This document shows positions 56,608 to 64,000 of a stretch of 64,000 nt of DNA, in pieces; position 1 is the stretch's first letter; each line of letters begins with the position of its first letter. The notes below the pieces were generated by a model. The model did not search any database. It saw only the letters and a program-made list of their open reading frames with translations, and was not told the DNA's origin. The DNA is taken from the NCBI RefSeq assembly GCF_000812565.1, contig NZ_JTAM01000011.1, forward strand, positions 1-64,000. The letters run 5' to 3'. The position numbers and the translations under genes are program-made. Source of the DNA: Flammeovirga sp. OC4. GTDB taxonomy: Bacteria; Bacteroidota; Bacteroidia; Cytophagales; Flammeovirgaceae.

Positions 56608-57045
56608 ATGAGTTCTAAAGAGTTGGTAATCAAAACGAACAGCATAGATGATTTAGCATCGGCAGCTCAACAAGTAATTGACTTTACTAAAGGCGAATCC
56701 AATGTCTGGCTTTTTCATGGTGAAATGGGAGCTGGAAAAACGACTTTCATAAAAAGCATATGTGATGTACTTGGTGTTTTAGACCACGTAAACAGCCCTA
56801 CATTTGCTCTAGTCAATGAATACATGACAGATAATGCCGATACTATCTACCACTTTGATATGTATAGAATCAAAGATGAAACAGAAGCATTTGATATAGG
56901 TTTTGAGGAGTATATTTACAGTAAAAACCTTTGCTTGATTGAGTGGCCGTCAAAAGTAGAGCAACTATTGCCAGAAGACTGCATTGATATTGATATCAAA
57001 GTAGTGGATGAACACTCAAGAGAAATTACAATTAGATTAAATTAA
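56608..57045 (+). CDS. tsaE: tRNA threonylcarbamoyladenosine biosynthesis ATPase TsaE
   Basis: The 145-residue P-loop protein joins TsaB and TsaD to make threonylcarbamoyladenosine at position 37 of ANN-decoding tRNAs. Its Walker A is GEMGAGKTT (38-46), and the NSPTFALVNEY and HFDMYRI motifs are typical of TsaE. Length is normal. It lies 21 bp upstream of the alanine-dehydrogenase gene, a frequent Bacteroidota arrangement, and the two are probably co-transcribed. Confidence 0.95.
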   Translation: MSSKELVIKTNSIDDLASAAQQVIDFTKGESNVWLFHGEMGAGKTTFIKSICDVLGVLDHVNSPTFALVNEYMTDNADTIYHFDMYRIKDETEAFDIGFEEYIYSKNLCLIEWPSKVEQLLPEDCIDIDIKVVDEHSREITIRLN

Positions 57046-57066
57046 ACTTTCTTCTCTAGATAACAT

Positions 57067-58299
57067 ATGGGAAAGCAACGTGAAGGCTTCGAGAAAGCTA
57101 CCGAGAGTTATTTTCAGTTTCACCCTCAAGAGGTGATGGAAGGCCCTGTCAATAAAAAAGGATCTCCGCTGAAAATTGGTCTACCAAAAGAACTAAATCC
57201 AGATGAAAAAAGGTGTGCTTTGCGACCTGGAGCTGTTTCTATATTAGTCAACAACGGAGTTGAAGTTTTAGTTGAATCCAAAACTGGCCAGCATGTCAAT
57301 CATCTCGATCAAGAATATGCTGATGCCGGTGCTACCATCGTATACACACACAAGGAAGCTATGGAAGCTGACCTTGTCATCAAAATTGCCTCTCCTACTG
57401 TAGAAGAAGTTTCTTATATGAAGAAAAATAAAGCCATCATTTCGGCAATTCATATGAGAGATATTCAAAAAAGTGTACTCACTGCTTTAAACGCTAAAAA
57501 GATCACTGCATTGGGTTTTGAGCTTTTAGAGGATAAAGTAGGCGGTTTACCTTTGGTAAGAGCAATGAGTGAAATTGCAGGTAGTACAGTAATGCTGATT
57601 GCTGCAGAATATTTGAGTAGCTACAATGGCGGTAAAGGTATTATTTTAGGAGGAATTACTGGTGTACCTCCATCAAAAGTAGTGATACTTGGTGCTGGTA
57701 CAGTGGCTGAATATGCTGCAAGAAACGCTATTGGTATGGGAGCAGAAGTGAAAGTTTTTGATAATGCCATCTACAAGCTTAGAAGACTGAAAAAGGAACT
57801 TAATCTCCCTCATTTATTCACCTCTGCTTTTGATAGTACTTCTATTCAAGAAGCATTAAGCAGAGCAGATATTGTTATCGGAGCCGTGCATACACATGGC
57901 ACTAGAACACCTTCGATTGTAACCGAAGAAATGGTGGCTAGTATGAGAGAAAATTCGATTATTATTGATGTCTGTATTGATCAGGGAGGATGCTTTGAAA
58001 CGTCTGAACCTACTAATCATAGACATCCTGTTTATAAAAAACATGGGGTTATACACTATTGTGTCCCTAACATTGCATCAAGGGTATCAAGAACGGCGAC
58101 TGCTGCAATTAGTAATATCTTCACAACTACTTTGATGAAACTCAATGATGAAGGTAGTGTAGATACAATGATGCGAAGACACTCTTGGTTTACCAAAGGA
58201 GTTTACACCTACAAAGGGTGTGTAACAAATCAAATGATTGCAGAAAAATTTGATCTCCCGCTTAAGAATTTAGATTTAATTCTTGCTGCTGGAATTTAA
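57067..58299 (+). CDS. ald: Alanine dehydrogenase
   Basis: The 410-residue protein belongs to the alanine dehydrogenase/transhydrogenase-alpha family. It has an N-terminal substrate domain (KIGLPKELNPDEKRCALRPGAVSILVNNG) and an NAD-binding Rossmann fold (VVILGAGTVAEYAARNAIGMGAEVKVFD). The conserved GAVHTHGTRTPSIVT and VCIDQGGCFETSEPTNH segments are present. It interconverts L-alanine and pyruvate with NAD(H). The N-terminal extension (about 35 residues) and the late C-terminal insertion are typical of the Bacteroidota subgroup, whose substrate preference is not always tested. It follows tsaE closely. Confidence 0.9.
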   Translation: MGKQREGFEKATESYFQFHPQEVMEGPVNKKGSPLKIGLPKELNPDEKRCALRPGAVSILVNNGVEVLVESKTGQHVNHLDQEYADAGATIVYTHKEAMEADLVIKIASPTVEEVSYMKKNKAIISAIHMRDIQKSVLTALNAKKITALGFELLEDKVGGLPLVRAMSEIAGSTVMLIAAEYLSSYNGGKGIILGGITGVPPSKVVILGAGTVAEYAARNAIGMGAEVKVFDNAIYKLRRLKKELNLPHLFTSAFDSTSIQEALSRADIVIGAVHTHGTRTPSIVTEEMVASMRENSIIIDVCIDQGGCFETSEPTNHRHPVYKKHGVIHYCVPNIASRVSRTATAAISNIFTTTLMKLNDEGSVDTMMRRHSWFTKGVYTYKGCVTNQMIAEKFDLPLKNLDLILAAGI

Positions 58300-58366
58300 A
58301 GACCTTCAACTTGAACAGTTTCAAAACTGCTCATAGCATTCCATTTTGTATTAAAAAAATTGGATA

Positions 58367-58416
58367 AAAAATAAGGTAAGAGGAAGTAATACACTTTCCC
58401 TCTTACCTTATTTTTT
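58367..58416. terminator. Bidirectional terminator between ald and the GNAT gene
   Basis: A perfect 17-bp stem (58367-58383 with 58399-58415) with a 15-nt loop has an A-rich left flank and a T-rich right flank. It can end both convergent genes. Confidence 0.92.
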
Positions 58417-58425
58417 ATTCCTGAT

Positions 58426-58839
58426 TCAAAGTTGTTTTTCCATTCGTACAAATAGAATTCCTTTTCTGACGAATGAAGTATCTGTTTGGTGTAAGCCTTC
58501 TCGTTCATACAAGATGGTTGCCGTGGCTCTAGCATTACACCATAATAAATTTGCTCCACCTTCTTTGGCTACTTTCATCACATGTTTCAACAACATACTA
58601 CCATAACCTTTTCCTTGCTCTTCTTTTAAGGTTGCAAATTTTCGGAACTGTACATTCTTATCTGGATCCATAAATAGAGAAATCACTGATGTCAGTACCT
58701 CATTTACAAACAGTCCCAAATGTTGTCCCCTTTCATCATCTGGAATTTTCACATAGGACAGAGGCTCATTGGGCCACATTACCTTATGTCTTAACGCCCA
58801 TGTCTGAGGGGCGGTTATTTCTTTAATTTCGATTTTCAT
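58426..58839 (-). CDS. GNAT-family N-acetyltransferase
   Basis: The 137-residue protein matches the GNAT fold. Strand and loop KFATLKEEQGKGYGSMLLKHV carries the acetyl-CoA pyrophosphate-binding (Q/R)xxGxG/A motif, followed by LLWCNARATATILYEREGL. It transfers an acetyl group from acetyl-CoA to an unknown amine. A leftward overlapping frame (58296-58559) is out of phase with this gene and lacks any family match. Confidence 0.88.
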   Translation of the reverse strand: MKIEIKEITAPQTWALRHKVMWPNEPLSYVKIPDDERGQHLGLFVNEVLTSVISLFMDPDKNVQFRKFATLKEEQGKGYGSMLLKHVMKVAKEGGANLLWCNARATATILYEREGLHQTDTSFVRKGILFVRMEKQL

Positions 58840-58844
58840 ACGGT

Positions 58845-58870
58845 TAAAAAAAGCGACTGAAGAGTCGCTT
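58845..58870 (-). terminator. Terminator of the 58893 outer-membrane protein gene
   Basis: AAGCGACT pairs perfectly with AGTCGCTT (58851-58870) around a 4-nt loop and is followed on the minus strand by at least seven T residues. It lies between this gene and the GNAT start. Confidence 0.88.
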
Positions 58871-58892
58871 ATCCTCTTCTATATTTTGTTGC

Positions 58893-59540
58893 TTAGAAAG
58901 CGACTTCAACTCTAATGACCCATGGAGAATTAGTATAAGAAGTTTTTTCATCATAAGAGAAGTCATAAAGTGCAATAATATTCACACCGCCTTTTCTACC
59001 AATGCCTTGTGAAACACCTCCACCCAATAAAAACTGATCTCTCCAAATACTATCTTTTACTGTCTCTCCATTATTATCTCTGAATTCTCTATTATTACTA
59101 AAACCATAATATTCTGCTTGAGGGAAAATCCTCAACCCATCTTTTAATGGAATCATATATCTCATAAATGGTCGAATACCATAATTGTTTTCTTTATAGG
59201 AAACATCTTTTCTCTCAAAGTACTCATAAACAAAGCCCATACCTACTTGAAAGTTTGGTGTCACCATGTATCCAACCATCGGTAAAATAGCTACTTGTGT
59301 ATGTATATTAGAAAAACCTAATCCCAATCCACCTCCAAAGAAAATTTTATCTTTTAAGGGAAGATCTTTATGGCTTTTGTCTTTAAAAGCATCCACGTCT
59401 GATTCTGTCGGTTTCTTGTATTCTGACGATGGTTTTGCCGTTTCTGTAGAATCTTCAACATAATTATATACTTGAGCTGATGCTGAAGTATAAATTAACA
59501 TAGTGAGCAAAAGTGCTAGGGTAGTTATAATGTTTTTCAT
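58893..59540 (-). CDS. Outer-membrane beta-barrel protein
   Basis: The 215-residue product has a signal peptide (1-22, ending ASAQ) and a polar stretch rich in Glu, Lys, Ser and Thr (25-60). A small beta-barrel follows (IFFGGGLGLGFSNIHTQVAILPMVGYMVTPNFQVGMGF) with terminal Phe (VIRVEVAF). Such proteins are common in Bacteroidota and have no assigned role. Divergent from DUF4112. Confidence 0.8.
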   Translation of the reverse strand: MKNIITTLALLLTMLIYTSASAQVYNYVEDSTETAKPSSEYKKPTESDVDAFKDKSHKDLPLKDKIFFGGGLGLGFSNIHTQVAILPMVGYMVTPNFQVGMGFVYEYFERKDVSYKENNYGIRPFMRYMIPLKDGLRIFPQAEYYGFSNNREFRDNNGETVKDSIWRDQFLLGGGVSQGIGRKGGVNIIALYDFSYDEKTSYTNSPWVIRVEVAF

Positions 59541-59646
59541 ATCAAGTATTTCTATTTTTACTCAAATTAATTAAAATTTTAGCCAATTTCATGAAGTGAT
59601 CCACCAATTTCTGTAGATTACTAAGATAAAATAAACGATCTCCACC

Positions 59647-60150
59647 ATGAAGACAAATACAACTCCACAATATACTCAAGATCCTTCTTTTAAAACGTTA
59701 AAAAAAATCAGTACTGTGATGGATGAAGCGATCAGAGTTCCAGGAACCAAATTCCGAATTGGCTTGGATCCTTTTATTGGTATTATTCCAGGTGTTGGAG
59801 ATACTTTGTCCATTATCATTTCTGGTATTTCTTTGTACACTGTGGCCCGAAATGGCGTTCCCCCAAGGCTCATCATGGCCATGACATTTAATTTAATCAT
59901 CGATTATTTGATTGGGTTAGTACCCGGTATAGGTGATTTTATTGATCTTTTTTACAAAGCCAACAGGAATAATACACAGATGCTCATCAACTATTATGAG
60001 AAAAATCCAGAAGCCATTTATCAAGTACAAAAAGGTTCTTCCGGATTAATTGTCTTTGCAGGTTTAATGTTTCTCCTTATTGTTGGAGTAGTCGGAATCT
60101 GTTTTTACTTTATTCGTTTGGTCATTTTTCAATCTATGGGTTGGGAATAA
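59647..60150 (+). CDS. DUF4112 membrane protein
   Basis: The 167-residue protein carries two Gly-rich membrane motifs typical of DUF4112: RIGLDPFIGIIPGVGDTLSI and LIGLVPGIGDFIDLFYKANR, followed by a C-terminal membrane segment (about 133-158). The function is unknown. The gene is convergent with rloB, with only 2 bp between stop codons and no terminator. Confidence 0.88.
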   Translation: MKTNTTPQYTQDPSFKTLKKISTVMDEAIRVPGTKFRIGLDPFIGIIPGVGDTLSIIISGISLYTVARNGVPPRLIMAMTFNLIIDYLIGLVPGIGDFIDLFYKANRNNTQMLINYYEKNPEAIYQVQKGSSGLIVFAGLMFLLIVGVVGICFYFIRLVIFQSMGWE

Positions 60151-60152
60151 AA

Positions 60153-60779
60153 TTACATCTCCAAAAGATATTCTACTAATTGATACACATTGGTATAGGG
60201 TTCTCTTTCATAAAATTTATAATGTGTATTTACTCCATGAGTATAAGACTCTTCTAACTTTTTAGCCCGTTGAATTGCCAATGGAGTTAAATCCTTAATA
60301 TTTTGATAGTTCTTGCCATTCTTATGGTAACGAGTGACGTGGTTTTGTTGAATATGCTTGATAAGCATTCCACACTTTGCAAAATGTTGATTGGCGTCCA
60401 GGTCTTCATAATGCAGTAAAAACCAAAGTTCAAAGCAGATATTAGAAATAATAATTTCAATGTCATGCTCATTGGCTAACTTAATGACGTCTTCAATATG
60501 CTTGTGAAAATCCCGGTCGAACACCAACCAAATTGTCTCATAGGGATTACCTTTGACCAACGCTCTTTTTTTCTTGATAATAGCTTCCCGCACGAGGCCA
60601 AGCGGACTGTGGCTTTTAGGTTGATACACCTCTACATCAACAGCTGTCAATGCTCTTCTTTTCTGACCGTCGTGCTTTAATCCATTAAAATAATTAGGTT
60701 CTGTTTTCGCTCCCTCACATAGTATAAGGACTCTTTTTCGAAGTGATCTAGTTTTATCTTTTCTTCTATTCCTCATCAT
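60153..60779 (-). CDS. RloB-like protein, TOPRIM-type partner of the upstream ATPase
   Basis: The start is placed at one of two adjacent ATGs (60779/60776), overlapping the ATPase gene by 14 bp, rather than at the upstream 60836. The 208-residue protein matches the RloB family (PF13707). CEGAKTEPNYF (Glu22) and VFDRDFHK (Asp88, Asp90) give a TOPRIM-like acidic centre, followed by the family motif SNICFELWFLLHYED. RloB pairs with an AAA ATPase (RloA). The homologous AbiLi/AbiLii pair of Lactococcus is an abortive-infection phage-defence system. The likely role is nuclease effector, by inference. Confidence 0.82.
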   Translation of the reverse strand: MMRNRRKDKTRSLRKRVLILCEGAKTEPNYFNGLKHDGQKRRALTAVDVEVYQPKSHSPLGLVREAIIKKKRALVKGNPYETIWLVFDRDFHKHIEDVIKLANEHDIEIIISNICFELWFLLHYEDLDANQHFAKCGMLIKHIQQNHVTRYHKNGKNYQNIKDLTPLAIQRAKKLEESYTHGVNTHYKFYEREPYTNVYQLVEYLLEM

Positions 60780-62046
60780 CTGTAGGGTTAAAGTCAAAAT
60801 CCAAAGCCATTTGATTAATGGAAGGTGTACCTCCAAACTTCCCCGTCAGGTACCATTCCTCTAATGGTAATTCTCTTTTGAGATTTGGAATATCAGAAAC
60901 AGAAGAAATTTCAGTAATACCATCCTCTGACCTTTCCGAAATAAAAATCTGATCAAAACGGAAGAGTTGATCATTTAAAAGTGATGCATCGTGCGTCGAA
61001 AAAATGAGTTGTGCCCTATGAGGATTTGTCTTAGGATTATGAAATAGTTTGATTAATGCTCTCGTTAAATGAGGATGCATACTCTGATCCAATTCATCAA
61101 TAGCCAAGGTATCCCCTGACTCTAACACTCTTAATATTAATCCACCCAATGCTACTAATTTTCGTGTACCAATCGATTCTTCCTTCAGGTCAAATGAAAT
61201 GGGAGGATCATCCGAATAAGGTAACTTATGAATGGTTTTGATTTGATACCTTCTTCTACCTTCAAAAAGACCCATCAATTCACTGTCCTCTTGAAAAACC
61301 TCAATGCCACTTACTCCTGTATCTGCATGGCTCACTAATTGGCATAGGTTCTTAAGGAATCTTTGAGAATCATCATTAACGATGTGCTTCGCAATACCTT
61401 GTAATAAAGCATCGTCATACACTGATCGGTATAAAATATAAGCTCTTAAATGATTTTTGAAGAATTGCCAAGGTGCTACTAATTGTTCTAACCCTAATTG
61501 AGCTCCTTTGGAAAGAAAAAGTTGATAGGGTAAAACATGCCTTGCAATGGTCTGCTTATCTCCTTTTAACTTCTTACCAAAACTAGTCAACTCTCCCTCA
61601 TTCCTCTCAAAAAACTTTACTCTTCTAGAATTTGGATAAGCATACAATGCCTCATGAGTCACCTGATCCACATCTCTTGACATTTCATATTCATATTGAA
61701 TACCGTCGTTCGCAATAAAACGAATATAAAAATCAGTGGGCAATTCTCTCGAAAGACGATCTAAACGGAAGGGAACATAAGCTTTAGCTCCTTCTCCAAT
61801 GGCACTATCATGTCCCTCCTGGACCATCACCGTCAATGCTTCCAACGCTCTCAACAAATTACTTTTGCCTGATGCATTCGCACCAAAGACGACCGCAGTG
61901 GCCAAAGTCTCTGTCTGCTTGTAATTGGGATGTATAAATAAACGGTCTTCAGTTCCTGTTTTACGTACTCGCCCAGAAGGTAAAAGAGATAATACCTGTT
62001 CATCTTTGATAGACCTAAAGTTGGAAACAGAGAATTCTATTAGCAT
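60766..62046 (-). CDS. RloA/AbiLi-like AAA ATPase
   Basis: The start is set at ATG 62046 (MLIEFSVSNFRSIKD), the usual N-terminus of this ATPase group. A frame from 62085 adds 13 residues without similarity. The 426-residue protein is an SMC/OLD-type AAA ATPase: Walker A FGANASGKSN (Lys61), a long insert (about 90-300), signature EESIGTRKL, Walker B LAIDELDQSMHP and the switch STHDASLL. It is the first gene of a two-gene operon with RloB, overlapping by 14 bp. By analogy to AbiL it would sense phage infection and activate RloB. The trigger is unknown. Confidence 0.85.
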   Translation of the reverse strand: MLIEFSVSNFRSIKDEQVLSLLPSGRVRKTGTEDRLFIHPNYKQTETLATAVVFGANASGKSNLLRALEALTVMVQEGHDSAIGEGAKAYVPFRLDRLSRELPTDFYIRFIANDGIQYEYEMSRDVDQVTHEALYAYPNSRRVKFFERNEGELTSFGKKLKGDKQTIARHVLPYQLFLSKGAQLGLEQLVAPWQFFKNHLRAYILYRSVYDDALLQGIAKHIVNDDSQRFLKNLCQLVSHADTGVSGIEVFQEDSELMGLFEGRRRYQIKTIHKLPYSDDPPISFDLKEESIGTRKLVALGGLILRVLESGDTLAIDELDQSMHPHLTRALIKLFHNPKTNPHRAQLIFSTHDASLLNDQLFRFDQIFISERSEDGITEISSVSDIPNLKRELPLEEWYLTGKFGGTPSINQMALDFDFNPTDDEE

Positions 62047-62077
62047 TGTTTTTTGAATGAATAATGATGGATTAAAA

Positions 62078-62100
62078 AAGAACAATTAGGCCTTGTTCTT
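62078..62100 (-). promoter_or_regulatory. Terminator-like hairpin in the rloA leader
   Basis: AAGAACAA pairs perfectly with TTGTTCTT around a 7-nt loop. On the minus strand it is followed by TTTTAATCC, only 32 nt before the rloA start codon. It could be an attenuator, an operator overlapping the promoter, or a second miaB terminator. Confidence 0.45.
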
Positions 62101-62107
62101 CCGTTAA

Positions 62108-62156
62108 TTTACAAAAAAATAAGGTATAACGCTTCAGTTTTGAAGTGTTATACCTT
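62108..62156 (-). terminator. Terminator of miaB
   Basis: AAGGTATAACGCTTCA (62121-62136) pairs with TGAAGTGTTATACCTT (62141-62156), 15 of 16 bp, loop GTTT. On the minus strand ATTTTTTTG follows. It lies 65 nt after the miaB stop. Confidence 0.85.
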
Positions 62157-62192
62157 ACTGTTATATTTTTGTAGTTCTGATTGTGGTGCGGT

Positions 62193-62219
62193 GGGCAGAC
62201 ACATAGGTCTGCCCCTACG
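62193..62219 (-). repeat. REP-like palindrome with GTAG head, copy 2
   Basis: On the minus strand GTAG is followed by GGGCAGAC-CTATGT-GTCTGCCC, an 8-bp perfect stem. Loop and head are identical to copy 1 at 33-59, while three stem positions differ with compensating changes. It lies immediately after the miaB stop codon. Confidence 0.7.
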
Positions 62220-62220
62220 G

Positions 62221-63696
62221 CTAATCAATGATTTCGCCCAATAATGTACCTCCCGTACAATCGTGGATTCTCACTGTAGCGTACTCTCCTAATTTTGCGT
62301 TTCCTTTCGGGAATACTACCACTTTATTATGTGAGTTTCTTCCTTGGAAATGCTCTTTAGAACGTTTTGAGTAGCCATCAATCAATACCTTCTGTACTTC
62401 ACCCACATTCAATGCATTTCTCTCTGCCGAATGCTGTCGCTGTAAAGTAACAATTTCTTGAAGTCTACGCTTTTTCACATCCAATGGAATATCATCTTCG
62501 AATTTCTTCTCTGCTAAAGTACCTGGTCTTTCAGAGTAGAAGAACATGTAGCTGTAATCAAACTTCACATACTCCATCAATGACAATGTATCTTGATGCT
62601 CTTCTTCTGTTTCAGTACAGAAACCTGCAATCATATCTGAAGAAATACCACAATCGTTACCAAATACCTCACGGATTTTATCAATTCTATTGATATACCA
62701 CTCACGGTCATAAGTACGGTTCATGATATCCAATACTCTTGAGTTACCCGATTGTACTGGCAAGTGAATGAAGTTACAGATGTTTTCGTGCTTCTTCATT
62801 GTGTAAAGTACCTCATCCGTAATATCTTTTGGATGTGACGTAGAGAAACGAATTCTTAATTCAGGAGAAACTCCGGCTACCATTTCCAATAGCTGAGCAA
62901 AGCTGACAATTTCAACGCCTTCCTCTTTAAGTTCTTTTTTCTCTAAGCGAGCTTTATTGTTTTCCTCATCAGACCATTTGTATGAATCTACATTCTGACC
63001 TAATAAAGTCACTTCTTTGTATCCTTGATCGAATAGTTCTTGTGCTTCTTTTACAATAGAGTGTGGATCTCTCGAACGCTCACGACCTCTAGTGAAAGGT
63101 ACTACACAGAAAGAACACATGTTATCACATCCTCTCATAATAGAGATCATGGCTGAGATACCATTTGAGTTCAATCTTACAGGAGCAATATCTGCGTACG
63201 TCTCATCTCTTGACAAGAATACATTTACTCCTTTATCTCCTTCGTCAACATCGCCTACTAATTTTGGAAGATCACGGTAAGAATCGGGACCTGCCACGAT
63301 GTCTACCATTTTTTCTTCTTCAAGAAGCTGTGTTTTCAAACGCTCCGCCATGCAGCCAAGTACACCGATAATCATACCCGGCTTACTCTTTTTGACTCTA
63401 TTGAATACTCTCAAACGTTGACGAACTGTTTGTTCTGCTTTTTCACGGATAGAACAAGTATTCAAGAATACAAGGTCAGCTTCTTCTACGTTAGAAGTCG
63501 TTCCGAAATTGTTTTTCTGCATAACAGAAGCTACAATCTCAGAATCCGAGAAATTCATTTGACAACCATAGCTCTCAATATAAAGCTTACGTTGTCCTTC
63601 ATTTGCCGTATTTTCTGTGACTTTTACCTCACACGACACTGATTTTTCATCAACCTGTTCACCGACAAGGTTGATATCTTTAATCAAATCGCTCAT
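62221..63696 (-). CDS. miaB: tRNA-2-methylthio-N6-dimethylallyladenosine synthase
   Basis: The 491-residue radical-SAM methylthiotransferase adds a methylthio group to i6A37 of tRNAs reading UNN codons. It has an N-terminal UPF0004 domain with a first iron-sulfur cluster (Cys45 in [11 protein letters not shown] and later Cys residues). The radical-SAM motif [21 protein letters not shown] and a C-terminal TRAM domain (from about 425) follow. An N-terminal extension of about 35 residues is present. Its promoter is placed at 63862-63892. Confidence 0.97.
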   Translation of the reverse strand: MSDLIKDINLVGEQVDEKSVSCEVKVTENTANEGQRKLYIESYGCQMNFSDSEIVASVMQKNNFGTTSNVEEADLVFLNTCSIREKAEQTVRQRLRVFNRVKKSKPGMIIGVLGCMAERLKTQLLEEEKMVDIVAGPDSYRDLPKLVGDVDEGDKGVNVFLSRDETYADIAPVRLNSNGISAMISIMRGCDNMCSFCVVPFTRGRERSRDPHSIVKEAQELFDQGYKEVTLLGQNVDSYKWSDEENNKARLEKKELKEEGVEIVSFAQLLEMVAGVSPELRIRFSTSHPKDITDEVLYTMKKHENICNFIHLPVQSGNSRVLDIMNRTYDREWYINRIDKIREVFGNDCGISSDMIAGFCTETEEEHQDTLSLMEYVKFDYSYMFFYSERPGTLAEKKFEDDIPLDVKKRRLQEIVTLQRQHSAERNALNVGEVQKVLIDGYSKRSKEHFQGRNSHNKVVVFPKGNAKLGEYATVRIHDCTGGTLLGEIID

Positions 63697-64000
63697 TCTT
63701 TAGGAATTTAAGACAGAAGGTTGAGGATTTTCAGTCCTCCTATATTCTGAGCTTAATCTAATTGTTATTAAATATGAAAGTGATTGATTTACAAAACCTT
63801 AAAAGGCTCAAAAATCAACCCCTTATTTCTTAATCTCTTCAGCTTTAAATAAAGCCGAACGCAAAATTACTATTTGAAGTGAGAAGTGTCAATTATGTTT
63901 ACAAATGATTGACTTTCAATGTAATTTAGAATTAATAAAAATAAACAACCCTTACTCATTTATCGAACGTGCTCATTGTTAATTTTATCATAATAAACCT
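63697..64000. other. Gene-free right edge with miaB leader
   Basis: The left half is the leader of miaB, including a small hairpin GAGGA-tTTTCAGT-CCTC near 63724-63740. The right part holds the promoter at 63862-63892 and AT-rich sequence without a coding frame. Confidence 0.45.
63862..63892 (-). promoter_or_regulatory. Promoter of miaB
   Basis: On the minus strand TTG (63890-63892) is followed after 20 nt by TAATTTTG (63862-63869). This is a good fit to the Bacteroidota promoter and implies a leader of about 160 nt. Confidence 0.55.

Noticed and set aside
58296-58559. Leftward 87-codon frame overlapping the GNAT gene and the ald terminator
   Set aside because: It runs through the bidirectional terminator and out of frame with a well-supported acetyltransferase.

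Overview
The window reads as the chromosome of a marine-type Bacteroidota, most likely Cytophagales and close to Flammeovirga. This is an inference from gene content: SusC/SusD pairs, TonB receptors with CarboxypepD_reg domains, DUF4249, DUF4153, DUF4112 and DUF4136 proteins, LytS/LytTR two-component pairs, low GC, and promoters of the Bacteroidota type (TTG, about 19-20 nt, TAnnTTTG). There are no rRNA genes, prophages, intact insertion sequences or CRISPR arrays. One tRNA is present, the initiator tRNA-fMet.

Layout. 0.3-7.8 kb: a giant alpha-2-macroglobulin-like protein carrying an internal TonB-plug domain, divergent from a two-copy DUF1566 protein. A 138-bp MITE-like element with four hairpins follows. 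8-13.7 kb: a nitroreductase with its divergent HxlR regulator, an erythromycin-esterase-like gene broken by an in-frame TGA, a ThrE-type exporter and a DUF4136 lipoprotein. 14-22.6 kb: a SusCD operon divergent from a LytS/LytTR pair and an alpha/beta hydrolase. 22.8-25 kb: tpiA, then about 1.5 kb without genes that holds a candidate orphan RNA, a repeated RNA-like element and several inverted repeats. 25-31.4 kb: a second LytS/LytTR pair followed by a TonB receptor-DUF4249 operon with three phased half-sites in its promoter, then an MFS transporter.

31.7-39.6 kb: dnaK with a sigma54-like promoter, an SDR enzyme and an AraC regulator whose promoters share a 16-bp site, purE, an octaheme cytochrome with HEAT/TPR repeats, a small lipoprotein and tRNA-fMet. 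39.6-49.6 kb: a DUF4153 membrane protein, the three-gene pnt transhydrogenase operon and rpoC, which has no rpoB next to it. 49.9-56.5 kb: a small carbohydrate locus with a membrane-bound winged-helix regulator, a GH2 beta-galactosidase, a GH29 fucosidase and an outer-membrane barrel. 56.6-63.7 kb: tsaE-ald, a GNAT enzyme, an outer-membrane protein, DUF4112, a two-gene RloA/RloB (AbiL-like) putative defence operon, and miaB.

The most interesting signals are: the A2M/TonB-plug fusion with a CxEQ thioester motif; phased 21-22-bp repeats beside the LytTR loci; a 24-nt block shared by two terminator-linked RNA-like loci; a GTAG-type REP pair with covarying stems; the 138-bp four-hairpin element; rpoC without rpoB; and the RloAB operon with stacked hairpins in its leader.
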